39,105 bases of DNA, from NCBI GenBank assembly GCA_005792545.1, contig SXRM01000387.1:1-39105 (forward strand), in the 5' to 3' direction. The stretch comes from Pseudomonadota bacterium. GTDB taxonomy: Bacteria; Myxococcota_A; UBA9042. Under the pieces are notes generated by a model that had not been told where the DNA came from, searched no databases, and was given only the letters and a program-made list of their open reading frames with translations. Below are positions 1-8,286 of this stretch, in pieces. Numbering within the stretch: position 1 is the stretch's first letter; each line of letters starts with the position of its first letter. Position numbers and translations under genes: made by a program.

Positions 1-1
1 C

Positions 2-742
2 CGCGCCATCGACGCCGAACTCAAAGAGAGCGGCGACCCTTGTGCCTTCCTCGACATGACACACCTGGCGCCGGCGTTCTTAGAAGACCACTTTCCGATG
101 ATCCACGCGCGGTGTCTGCAGCTGGGCATCGACCTGCGCCGCGAGCCGATTCCGGTGGTGCCAGCCGCGCACTATCAGTGTGGTGGCGTGCAAGTCGACC
201 TGGACGGCCAGACCAGCATCGAAGGCCTGCTGGCGATCGGCGAGGTCGCGTGCACGGGTCTGCACGGTGCCAACCGCCTCGCCTCTAATTCGTTGCTCGA
301 AGCCGTGGTGTACGCCGACCGGGCGACCCACAAGGCGATCGACATCCTGGCGGCCCGCGGCAGCGCGCGCGAGCTCAACGTGCCTGAGTGGGACACCGGC
401 AGCGCTGGCAACCCCGACGAACAGGTGGTGGTGACGCAGAGCTGGGACGAGATCCGCCGGCTGATGTGGAACTACGTCGGCATCGTGCGCTCGAGCCGCC
501 GCCTGTTGCGCGCTCAGCGGCGTTTGCAGCTGATTGCGCAAGAAGTACAGCAGGACTGGTGGCGCTTCTACCTGACGCCCGATCTTATCGAGTTGCGCAA
601 CATCACAGCCGTCTCGCAGCTGGTGGTCGAGTGTGCGTTGGGTCGCCAGGAGAGCCGCGGGTTGCACTGGTCCTTGGACTATCCGGAGACCGACGACGAA
701 AACTGGGCGCGCGACTCGGTCACGGTCCGCAGCGGGGCCTGA
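2..742 (+). CDS. nadB: L-aspartate oxidase, C-terminal part (5' end outside window)
   Basis: Flavoenzyme that oxidises L-aspartate to iminoaspartate, the first step of de novo NAD synthesis in the cytoplasm; NadA uses the product. The reading frame is open from base 2 and gives about 246 residues. The start, with the N-terminal FAD-binding motif, lies outside the window. Seen here: the segment L-D-M-T-H-L near the edge, the H-Y-x-C-G-G-V block, and the G-L-H-G-A-N-R-L-A-S-N-S-L-L-E block that is highly typical of NadB in the FAD/substrate region. The helical C-terminal domain follows, rich in Arg and Gln (R-S-S-R-R-L-L-R-A-Q-R-R). Family length is about 530 residues, so roughly half is missing. 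It converges with the glutamine amidotransferase gene, with six bases between the stops and no room for a separate terminator. Family assignment is firm. Confidence 0.95.
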   Translation, partial: RAIDAELKESGDPCAFLDMTHLAPAFLEDHFPMIHARCLQLGIDLRREPIPVVPAAHYQCGGVQVDLDGQTSIEGLLAIGEVACTGLHGANRLASNSLLEAVVYADRATHKAIDILAARGSARELNVPEWDTGSAGNPDEQVVVTQSWDEIRRLMWNYVGIVRSSRRLLRAQRRLQLIAQEVQQDWWRFYLTPDLIELRNITAVSQLVVECALGRQESRGLHWSLDYPETDDENWARDSVTVRSGA

Positions 743-748
743 TTGGCG

Positions 749-1537
749 CTATGTGCTCTCCACGGGTCCGGTCATGCGGTGCCCCAGTAGCAGCGGCGCC
801 CGGGTCGGCTGCCAGCCCCACACTTCGCAGAGCCTACTGAAGACGCTGTCGGCGTCTTGTCGTAACCCCGCCACAAAAATCGCTGTCTGCTCGCGGATGG
901 TCTCGGGGCTGCCGCACGCTGGGTTGGCGGCCAACTCTTCGGCATAGACGCCGAGCCAGCGCTCGATGAGCGACCCGTCCACCTCCAGGTGAAACTGAAA
1001 GCCCCAGTTGCGATCGCCGGCACGAAAGGCCTGGTTGTCGCAGCCGGCAGAGTAGGCCAGCCGCTCGCAGCCGCTCGGAATGGCAAACGTGCAGCCGTGC
1101 CAGTGAAACATCGGCGAACCGTCGGACAGCGCCGACAGCACCGGGTCGTCGTTGCCCGCCGGCGTCAGGTGCAGCGGCGACCAGCCAAACTCCGGCGCGC
1201 GGTTGCGGCTGACTGGCGCACCCAAGGCGTGGGCGAGCAGTTGGGCGCCCAGACAAATTCCCAGCACCGGCACCTCGCGGCGCAGTGCAAGGTCAATCAG
1301 CCGCAGTTCGGCCTTGAGATGCGGGTACTTGTCCTGCTCGTCCAGGTTCTGTGGGCCACCTAGCACGATGACCGCGTCGGCGCCGCCGAGATCGGGCGTT
1401 TCGTCCGGCGCGCGGCGGGCGTTGTGGTAGCGCATGCGGATGCGCAGACGCCGCAGCAGCGGGTCGAGGGTGCCAAGCGGCTCAGCGGCCACGTGCTGCA
1501 CCACCAGGATTTTGCGCAGGGCGCGCGTGGGCTGCAT
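749..1537 (-). CDS. class I glutamine amidotransferase (GMP-synthase-like GATase domain)
   Basis: Stand-alone triad glutamine amidotransferase of 262 residues, probably cytoplasmic. The nucleophile elbow G-I-C-L-G-A-Q-L-L places the catalytic Cys at residue 95. The W-G-F-Q-F-H-L-E-V block supplies His183 and Glu185, so the triad is complete. No synthetase domain is fused. Such free-standing proteins, often labelled GMP synthase-like, act on varied and mostly unknown substrates, including gamma-glutamyl hydrolysis. The ATG is at 1537. It starts 18 bases after the stop of a lipoprotein gene on the same strand, so it may be the last gene of the lipoprotein run or may only lie next to it. The context gives no clear substrate. 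The family is certain; the reaction is unknown. Confidence 0.88.
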   Translation of the reverse strand: MQPTRALRKILVVQHVAAEPLGTLDPLLRRLRIRMRYHNARRAPDETPDLGGADAVIVLGGPQNLDEQDKYPHLKAELRLIDLALRREVPVLGICLGAQLLAHALGAPVSRNRAPEFGWSPLHLTPAGNDDPVLSALSDGSPMFHWHGCTFAIPSGCERLAYSAGCDNQAFRAGDRNWGFQFHLEVDGSLIERWLGVYAEELAANPACGSPETIREQTAIFVAGLRQDADSVFSRLCEVWGWQPTRAPLLLGHRMTGPVEST

Positions 1538-1555
1538 CGCGCGACCCGCCCCGAC

Positions 1556-3634
1556 CTACTGCTGGCGCACGGCGTAGAAGATACCCTTGATCTTGTTGGG
1601 CTTGCCGCCGATCGTCAGCGTCATGTCCCACAGGCACTGGTCCTTGATGGAGGTACCGCCGATGGTGTCGATGAGCTGGTCCAGGTTGGTCTCGAAAATC
1701 GGGCATTTGTCAGCCGCGAGCAACAGCCCAGAACCCTTACTGGGATCGCCGGTAGTGCCGTCCAACTGGTTGAGCTGCGCCTCCAAGAACGCGGTGCCAA
1801 GGGTAATGAGCGCTTCGCAGGTGGTCGTCAGGAAGCCCTCTTTCATCAGGCTCTGCTTGGCGGCCATCTGTTTGGCAAAGTCCGCGCAGCAACTGTCTTT
1901 GACCAGGCACTGCTTGCCGGCCAGCAGCGTCTTGAGCAGCTTGGCATAGCTGTCGATCGCCGGAGCGTTCGGGTTCTTGGGGTCAAAGGTAATCGCTGGC
2001 AGCAGCTGCTTTTGCACGATGTAGTTGATGAGCGCGCCCCACTTGACCTTGAGCGCGTGCTGGCCAATCTTGATCTGGCTCAGCAGCGCATCGCGCCACA
2101 GGTCGAACTGGCCAACGACGGCGTCATTCTGGAAAGCCTCGATGTTGAAGGTCTTCTTGCCGCACGCTGGGTCCTTGGGGTTGCAGGTCTGACCGAGGGA
2201 CCACTTGTAGGTCACCGTCGCCCAGATCTCCTTGGTGTGCTCCTTGGCCAAGAAGCCCGTCGAATCCGGCTCTTGTTTGAACTCCAGGGTGCCGCCGATC
2301 TCCAGGTTGGTCAGGATCTCGTTCAGGTCGGCGCCGGTGTTGAGCCCCGTCTTGACCGAGTCGGGCAAGAAGCCGAGCAGGATGGCGTTCAGGAACTTGG
2401 TGACGATGTCGCCGACGGCCGTGAGTTCCTTGATCGAGGGGTTCTTGGGATCGTCGAACACGTAGCCGCACAACGAATTGAGCGTGTTGCCGCCGAGCTT
2501 GCAGGCAAGGCTCAGCAGGCCGCCGATGGGATCGCTGACGACGTCGAGAATGGTCTTGAACACCAACTCGACCGGGTCGGGCAGGATCGACAGCAGGTCG
2601 ATGTGGCTGGTCAGGTCGTAGACGCCTTTGAGCCGCGGCGGCAGGTCTTTGAGTGTCACGATGACGTCGTCGCCAATCGGCACCCCCTGGTCGCTGACGC
2701 TGATGGTGGCGCCGGTATCGACGCAGCCGCCGGCGATCGCCTTGGTGGTGTTGCCGCCGGCCTGCGGGTGAGCCACGCCGATGACCGTAAAGGCCACTTT
2801 GCCGTCCGCACCCTTTTCTTTGGCGATCCAGCCGGCAAGGCTCGGAAAGGTCAGCGCCCAGGGCTTGTTCCACTGCAAGTTGGGGCTGGTCCAGGCGGCG
2901 GGCGGCAGCGTCTCGCCGAGGTCCAGGTTCTTGCACGCCGGCTCTCCGGCTACCTGTTTGACCAGCCGCGCTTGAATGGAACCGAACTCGGTCAGCAGCT
3001 TGGCGCCGCCGTAGTGCAACGTCACCGTCATCGGCCCCTTGGCCTTGGTCTGCACGGTCAGGTCGAATTGCAACTGACCGGCGTCGGGGTCCTCAGGCAG
3101 CCGCGCCAGCACCGCGTACTTGCCGATGTCCATGGTCGACTTGACCTCGGCCCAGGCCTCGCCGTTGTCGTCGGTAAAAACGTTCGGCGTCAGGATTTGC
3201 ACCAGCGGCGAGTTGGGATCGAGCGGGGCAAATTCGACCGCGAGGCCAGACGGCGCCGGCTTGCCTTCCAGCAGGTAGCGCACGCCAATCTTGCGCAGGT
3301 TGTTCTGGTTCATCAGCAGCGCGCACAGCGTATCGCAGGCGCCGCCAAAGTCGTCCTTGTCATGGGCAAAGACCAGCACACCTTTGCCGGTCGGTGCATC
3401 GCCGAGCACCAGCGTCTCCGGGTTGGACACGCTGCCGTCTGCCACCGACGTCGCGGTCTCGCCCACCTCGTTGGTACTGTCTTTGCCGGTGTTGCCGACG
3501 CCAAACGGGTTGCCGACGCTGCCCGCGTCGGACGGCACTACAAAGCCCTGCTGGGTCGACTCGACGCAGCCAAACAGCACAGCTGCGGCGAGCGTTGCCA
3601 GAGCAATGGGGCCGAAACAAACGGTGGCTTTCAT
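1556..3634 (-). CDS. large predicted lipoprotein of unknown function (692 aa)
   Basis: A signal peptide ends in the lipobox L-F-G-C with the lipidated Cys at residue 23. A low-complexity Ser/Asp/Gly/Thr tether follows to about residue 75. The body begins with a beta-rich, Ig-like segment (about residues 80-200: V-L-V-F-A-H-D-K-D, then T-D-D-N-G-E-A-W-A-E-V) resembling adhesin or invasin-type domains with an A-W-A-E-V strand. A helix-rich C-terminal half contains several Cys pairs (C-N-P-K-D-P-A-C, K-D-S-C-C). I do not recognise the whole as a named family. It is the fifth lipoprotein gene in a row, 27 bases after the stop of the previous one, with an AGGAA ribosome-binding site about 10 bases before ATG 3634. 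It lacks the W-G-x-x-x-x-D-V-W-A-V-G propeller repeats of its upstream neighbours. Probably an outer-membrane or surface protein; the role is unknown. Confidence 0.8.
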   Translation of the reverse strand: MKATVCFGPIALATLAAAVLFGCVESTQQGFVVPSDAGSVGNPFGVGNTGKDSTNEVGETATSVADGSVSNPETLVLGDAPTGKGVLVFAHDKDDFGGACDTLCALLMNQNNLRKIGVRYLLEGKPAPSGLAVEFAPLDPNSPLVQILTPNVFTDDNGEAWAEVKSTMDIGKYAVLARLPEDPDAGQLQFDLTVQTKAKGPMTVTLHYGGAKLLTEFGSIQARLVKQVAGEPACKNLDLGETLPPAAWTSPNLQWNKPWALTFPSLAGWIAKEKGADGKVAFTVIGVAHPQAGGNTTKAIAGGCVDTGATISVSDQGVPIGDDVIVTLKDLPPRLKGVYDLTSHIDLLSILPDPVELVFKTILDVVSDPIGGLLSLACKLGGNTLNSLCGYVFDDPKNPSIKELTAVGDIVTKFLNAILLGFLPDSVKTGLNTGADLNEILTNLEIGGTLEFKQEPDSTGFLAKEHTKEIWATVTYKWSLGQTCNPKDPACGKKTFNIEAFQNDAVVGQFDLWRDALLSQIKIGQHALKVKWGALINYIVQKQLLPAITFDPKNPNAPAIDSYAKLLKTLLAGKQCLVKDSCCADFAKQMAAKQSLMKEGFLTTTCEALITLGTAFLEAQLNQLDGTTGDPSKGSGLLLAADKCPIFETNLDQLIDTIGGTSIKDQCLWDMTLTIGGKPNKIKGIFYAVRQQ

Positions 3635-3661
3635 CGCAAGCGTTCCTGTGCGCGGCCGAGG

Positions 3662-6331
3662 CTACTTCTTCGGTGGTTCGGGCGGCGCGGGCGGCGGGCT
3701 GTAGCGCAGCACAGTCGCAATATCGCCGACCACCAGCACGTCCTTTCCGTAAGGGGCGATTGAAAACAGCGTCGCGATCGTCGGCACTTCCATCAGCCCG
3801 AGTTCGCCCTTTTTGCCGTCAAAGGCGATGACCGAGCCCTGGGTTCCGGCCATCAAGATGCGGCTGGCCGACCAGCCCCAGATGCTGCGGATGGTGCGCG
3901 GCAGGTCGTACAACAAGGTTGTGTACTTCCACGATTTTCCGTCCCAGTGCACCAGCACACCGTGGTTTTTGTCGTCAGGTTCGCCGGCCGCCCATACGTC
4001 ATCTTTGGCGGCGCCCCAGACTGCCAGCAGGTGGCTGGTGACCTTGTAAGGCTTCTGATCGGGATCGGGCTGATAGGGCTCAATCTCGGTGCGCTGCCAA
4101 CCGGCGCCGTTGCCGTGGTAGATAAAGCCGCCGTCGCCGACGGCCCACAGGTCGCTGCCCGACAGGCCCCACACCGCGCGCAGGTTGGCCGCGACGGGTT
4201 CGACCATCAACGTCCACGCCTTGCCGTCCCAGTGGGCGATGGCACCGCCGCTGCCGCCCGCCCACACATCGCTGTCGCTGGTGCCCCACACGCAGCGCCA
4301 GTCGACGCCGGGCGGGCCTGTCATGTTGGTCCACTCGGTGCCATCAAAGTGCACGATGGTCGCAAGCAAGCCCACGGCATAGATCGAGTTGGGGTCCGGG
4401 CCCCACACGCCGTTCAGGTTGACGCTGGTCGACGTGAACATTTGGGTCCAGGCCCCGCCAAGCCGCCGCCATGCCATGCCCGCGTCGCCGACCGCCATCG
4501 CGTTGTCGTGGTCCGCGGCCCAGATTGCGTTGGCATTGCCGCCCCCGGGCAGGCTCTGGTTCTTCCAGGCAGGTCCTTGTTTTTCACTGAGCGCGCCCAG
4601 CTTGCCGACCGCCCAAGCCGTGTCGGCGCCGGTGGCGGCGATGGCAGACATGGGCTTGCCGACCGATGTCACCATCGCCCACTTGCCCTCTGGCGAGCGT
4701 TGGAATACCTGGCCGTTGAGCGACGTCACGGCGAACATGCCGTCTGCAAAGCCGGTGACGCCGGTCAACTCTTGAAAGCCCAATTCCGGTGGCGTCTCCG
4801 GCGCCCAGGCGGTGCCGTTGTGGTAGGCGACCGCGCCCTGGCTGCCGACGGCAAGTGCCGCCTTGACGCCGCCCTTGCCGTCGTCGACGACGCCAACAGC
4901 CTTGAGCGTCTTGGGCAGTCCGGCCGAGCCGACCTTGAAGGCACCCTTGGCGATGCTGGCGGCAAAGCCCTGATCGCCAACCGCGTAGCCCCAAGCGCCC
5001 GTTCCGCCCATGCCCCAGACGTCGCGCGCCTTGCCGCCCGACACCTGCGTCCAAGTCGAGCCGTCCCAGTGCGCCGTAAAGCCCGCCTCGCCGACTGCCC
5101 AGGCGTCGTCGTTGGCGGCTGCCCACACACCGAAAAGGGTCCCAGAGGTCAAAGCCTTGGCGCTAGCGGCCGGCGGGGCGCACTCAGAGACCACCACCAG
5201 GTCGTCGACAAACACGCCCTCGCCGGCGTTGCTGTTCTTGGTCAGCGAGTCAAAGGTCAGCTCCAGCCGAATGCTCTGATTCTGGTACTTGGTGATGTCG
5301 ATCGCCTGCGGCTGGAACTTGCCCGACGTAGAGCCAGAGCTGACCACCTTCTGCTTATCCCACACCAGTTCTTTGCCGCCGGCCTGGGTAGCGACCCACA
5401 CTTCCAGCTTGTCGTAGTAGCCCTGCTCGACGTCGAGCAGCAATTGAAAGTGCACGGCGATCTTGCCGGCTTTGGGCAGCGCGAAGTAGGGCGAGACCAT
5501 GGTCGAGCCGACCACGTTGCCGTTGTCAAAGGTGCCGCAAAAGCCACTGCCGGCATCGCATGGCACGTTGGTTAGGCCGAAGTAGGCGGCGTTGGGCGGG
5601 CTGGTCGCGCGGGCGCCGCCGTCCTTGCCGGTCATCTGCGCCGCCTTCCAGACGATGCCGCCCTGTGGCGGGGGCTTGCTGTCGCTGACGGTCCAGTTGC
5701 CCAGGCCCTTGTCGAAACTGTCGGCAAAGTGCACGCCGCCGCAGCACTTGAGGCCGCCAGACGGTTCGTGACCGCACACGCCGCCGTCGCAGCTGTCGGC
5801 AGTGCATGGGTCTTTGTCGTCGCAGTCCGCCGGCTTGGTGCAGCCGCCCGGCGGGCCCCAGTTCAAGCCGGGCGCGCCGTCTTGACCCTTGCCGCCGATG
5901 ATGGTGCCACCGACGCCCACCGCAAAGGTGTGGCCGGCGCCCTTACCGCCGGCGACGCCGTTCAGCGTGGGGAACTTGCCCTGCGTCGCCACTTTCCAGC
6001 CCAGGCCGTCGTTGACGATGACGCTGCCGTTGGTGCCAGCAAGCGCCACGCGGGTGGTGCCGTCGGTCCACACGCCGTGCAGGCTGGTGTTTGGCGCCGC
6101 CGGTACGGTGATCTGCGTCCAAATGCCTTTGGTCAGAGGCGGATATTCGACGTCGGGCGTCGCGGCATCCGGCGGCGCCACATCCCCGGCGGCGACCACG
6201 TCTTGGGTGCCGGTGGACGCATCGACGGCGCCGGTCTCCGCGGCGGCATCGGCGGCGCCCGCAGGCGTCTCGCTGCAAGCAAGCGCCAGCAGCGCCAGCG
6301 CACCGCATATCCACAGGCCAAGGTGCTTCAT
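3662..6331 (-). CDS. propeller-repeat lipoprotein with cysteine-rich and beta-sandwich inserts (889 aa)
   Basis: Lipobox L-A-L-A-C, lipidated Cys19, then an Ala/Asp/Thr-rich tether to about residue 62. Domains in order: a first block of propeller-like repeats (about 82-150); a Cys-rich insert (about 164-197, P-A-D-C-D-D-K-D-P-C-T-A-D-S-C-D) of the kind common in myxobacterial surface proteins; a beta-sandwich resembling a MAM/CUB or galactose-binding fold (about 200-384, ending F-V-D-D-L-V-V-V); then a long C-terminal array (about 395-885). Each unit of the array reads roughly V-W-G-x-x-x-x-D-V-W-A-V-G followed by G-x-x-x-H-W-D-G-x-x-W, a beta-propeller pattern. The start overlaps the stop of the upstream gene by four bases (ATGA), so translation is probably coupled. 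No catalytic motif is visible. A surface binding or scaffold role is inferred. Confidence 0.85.
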   Translation of the reverse strand: MKHLGLWICGALALLALACSETPAGAADAAAETGAVDASTGTQDVVAAGDVAPPDAATPDVEYPPLTKGIWTQITVPAAPNTSLHGVWTDGTTRVALAGTNGSVIVNDGLGWKVATQGKFPTLNGVAGGKGAGHTFAVGVGGTIIGGKGQDGAPGLNWGPPGGCTKPADCDDKDPCTADSCDGGVCGHEPSGGLKCCGGVHFADSFDKGLGNWTVSDSKPPPQGGIVWKAAQMTGKDGGARATSPPNAAYFGLTNVPCDAGSGFCGTFDNGNVVGSTMVSPYFALPKAGKIAVHFQLLLDVEQGYYDKLEVWVATQAGGKELVWDKQKVVSSGSTSGKFQPQAIDITKYQNQSIRLELTFDSLTKNSNAGEGVFVDDLVVVSECAPPAASAKALTSGTLFGVWAAANDDAWAVGEAGFTAHWDGSTWTQVSGGKARDVWGMGGTGAWGYAVGDQGFAASIAKGAFKVGSAGLPKTLKAVGVVDDGKGGVKAALAVGSQGAVAYHNGTAWAPETPPELGFQELTGVTGFADGMFAVTSLNGQVFQRSPEGKWAMVTSVGKPMSAIAATGADTAWAVGKLGALSEKQGPAWKNQSLPGGGNANAIWAADHDNAMAVGDAGMAWRRLGGAWTQMFTSTSVNLNGVWGPDPNSIYAVGLLATIVHFDGTEWTNMTGPPGVDWRCVWGTSDSDVWAGGSGGAIAHWDGKAWTLMVEPVAANLRAVWGLSGSDLWAVGDGGFIYHGNGAGWQRTEIEPYQPDPDQKPYKVTSHLLAVWGAAKDDVWAAGEPDDKNHGVLVHWDGKSWKYTTLLYDLPRTIRSIWGWSASRILMAGTQGSVIAFDGKKGELGLMEVPTIATLFSIAPYGKDVLVVGDIATVLRYSPPPAPPEPPKK

Positions 6332-8247
6332 GGCAGTTGATCCGCGACGGCAAACACGCCGCCCTTTAGGCCCACGGCCAGCGCGCCCTTGGCGGTAGCG
6401 GCGATGCCGCGTAGGACATTGGCGGCCTTGGACTCGATCTTGACGAAAGCGCCGCCCGGCTTACCGACGACCAGCGTGCCGGCCCAGCCGACGGCGACCA
6501 ACGTGCCGTCCGCCTTGCGCAAGGCGCCATACAAGGGCAGGCCCGGCGCTTCGTAGACTTTGGCCCACTTGCCGGCCTGGCGGAGCCACAGCACGCCGCC
6601 ATCGCCCATCGCCAGCGCTTCGCCGTCGCCCCAGGCAATGACGCGGTGCAGATCGGCCGTCTCGGCGATCGGCTCTTTCTTCCAGACGCCGCCTTCGCGC
6701 AGCAGCACCGTTCCCACCGCGCCGACCGCAAAGGCTTTGCCACCGGCGGCGGCAACGCCCGCGAGCGGCAACTGCGATCCAGTGGCCTCAGGCGCCCAGC
6801 CTGCTGCGCCGCGCGCCCAGGCCTTGCCGTCGTTGCCCACGGCCAGCACCGTGCCACCCGCGTCGGCGATGCCGCGGACGTCGGCAGGCGAGGTCAGCGC
6901 TTCGATCACCCAGCCGGCGGCGCCGAGCTTACCGACCAGACCCGCTGAACCCGCGATCCACAGGTCGCTGCCAGTCGCGGCGCAGTCAAACACGTCGCTG
7001 CCTGTTATCGGCGCGGCCAGGTCGTAGAACGGCGCCGCCACATCGGCAGCCTTGACCACCGTGCCCGCGGTGCCGCAGGCCACGACCGATCCGTCGGCCA
7101 GCGCGACGATCTGCCTCAAATCGGCCGCCGTTTCGGCGCGAAAGTCCAGCCACTTGCCGGTGGTGGCGTCAAAGCGCACGCCCGCGCCCTCTGCGCCGAC
7201 CGCGAAGGCGTCCGTGCCGGCGGCCTTGGTCGGTGGCCCCCACATGGCCTCAAAGTTCTTGAGCTTATTGTAGGTCCCGGCGATCTGGTCCATCTGCCAC
7301 TTCTTGCCGGACAGGTGCAACAGGGCACCTTTGGTGCCGATGGCCCACGCTTCGTTGTCGGCGCTGGCCCAGATGCCGTGCAGGTCGCGATTTTCGGGGT
7401 CGTTGGCCAGGGTCACTTCCCAAGTGCCAGCGTTGGTGCCGGCGAGGTAGCTGGCGTCACCCACGGCGAAGAACTTGCCCGTTGGCGAGGTAGCGGCTGC
7501 GCGCAGGCTTTTGTTGGCCTTGGGCAGGGAAGTGACGGACCACGAACCGCCCGACAGCTTGACCGCCTGGCCCTGCTCGCCAACCGCCCACACCTGGCCG
7601 ACGCCGGCGGCAGCGATGCCGAACAAGTTGAATGAGGCCTTGCTGTTTTGCAGCTTCCAGCCGGTCTGGTCGCGCAGATAGATGGTGCCGGTGTCACCAA
7701 CCGCGAACACCACGCCGCCAGCAGACGCGACCGCGCGCAGCGTCAGCTTGGTGTCCGCCGGCGAGTCCTCGACCAGCGACACGCCGTTCCAGTGCAAGGC
7801 GATGCCGTCCTGGCCGACCAGCCACACATCGTTCGGACCCGTGCCACCGACGCCGTACAGGTCCTTTTCGGTGCCAGACTTGCGCGCGACCAGCACCTTG
7901 CCATTCCAGTGCAATAGCGCGCCCTTGCTGCCGACGATCCAGACATCGTCGGCACTTGCACCCCAAACGCCGTGCAGGTCGGCGTCGTACTGCAGCGATC
8001 GAGCGGTCAAGATGGCCTTGGTCGGCGCGGCGTCGGTGTTGGCGTCGCCAGACGGGGTGCCGTCGGCGCTTGTGGTCGCGTCCTTGCCGGTGCTGTCGGC
8101 GGTCTGGCTGTCGAGCTTGGCCGTGCTGTCACCGACGACGGCATCGGCGCCCGACACTGCGTCCGCAGTCGCCCCAGAGCCAGAATCGCAAGCCGCCAGG
8201 CCCGCCACCAGGGCCGCGCACCACCATGCGTATCGTTGCAAGACCAT
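6328..8247 (-). CDS. propeller-repeat lipoprotein (639 aa)
   Basis: Lipobox G-L-A-A-C with Cys20 and Asp at +2, then an Asp/Ala/Thr/Gly tether to about residue 80. Nearly all the rest is a run of propeller-type units: L-H-G-V-W-G-A-S-A-D-D-V-W-I-V-G near the N-terminus, then repeated A-V-G-x-x-G-x-x-x-x-x and A-x-G-x-x-G-x-V strands to the end. It is related to the genes on both sides, which share the D-V-W-x-V-G and H-W-N-G/H-W-D-G signatures, so duplication is likely. The Asp at +2 acts as an inner-membrane retention signal in E. coli, but that rule need not hold here. The ATG at 8247 has GGAAG about five bases upstream. The stop overlaps the next start. No enzyme motif is seen. Confidence 0.83.
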   Translation of the reverse strand: MVLQRYAWWCAALVAGLAACDSGSGATADAVSGADAVVGDSTAKLDSQTADSTGKDATTSADGTPSGDANTDAAPTKAILTARSLQYDADLHGVWGASADDVWIVGSKGALLHWNGKVLVARKSGTEKDLYGVGGTGPNDVWLVGQDGIALHWNGVSLVEDSPADTKLTLRAVASAGGVVFAVGDTGTIYLRDQTGWKLQNSKASFNLFGIAAAGVGQVWAVGEQGQAVKLSGGSWSVTSLPKANKSLRAAATSPTGKFFAVGDASYLAGTNAGTWEVTLANDPENRDLHGIWASADNEAWAIGTKGALLHLSGKKWQMDQIAGTYNKLKNFEAMWGPPTKAAGTDAFAVGAEGAGVRFDATTGKWLDFRAETAADLRQIVALADGSVVACGTAGTVVKAADVAAPFYDLAAPITGSDVFDCAATGSDLWIAGSAGLVGKLGAAGWVIEALTSPADVRGIADAGGTVLAVGNDGKAWARGAAGWAPEATGSQLPLAGVAAAGGKAFAVGAVGTVLLREGGVWKKEPIAETADLHRVIAWGDGEALAMGDGGVLWLRQAGKWAKVYEAPGLPLYGALRKADGTLVAVGWAGTLVVGKPGGAFVKIESKAANVLRGIAATAKGALAVGLKGGVFAVADQLP

Positions 8248-8286
8248 GAGCTTCCATTGGCCGGTGCGATCCGGCAGGGGCGCGGC

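Noticed and set aside
1424-3763. Long plus-strand open frame of 779 codons opposite the lipoprotein genes
   Set aside because: It is a GC-rich antisense shadow: Arg/Val/Gly/Ala/Gln-rich composition, no family motif, and it covers a gene with a clear signal peptide and ribosome site. The same applies to the long antisense frames at 3947-5575, 9949-11973, 12284-14005, 14971-16272, 16680-17957 and 35941-37422.
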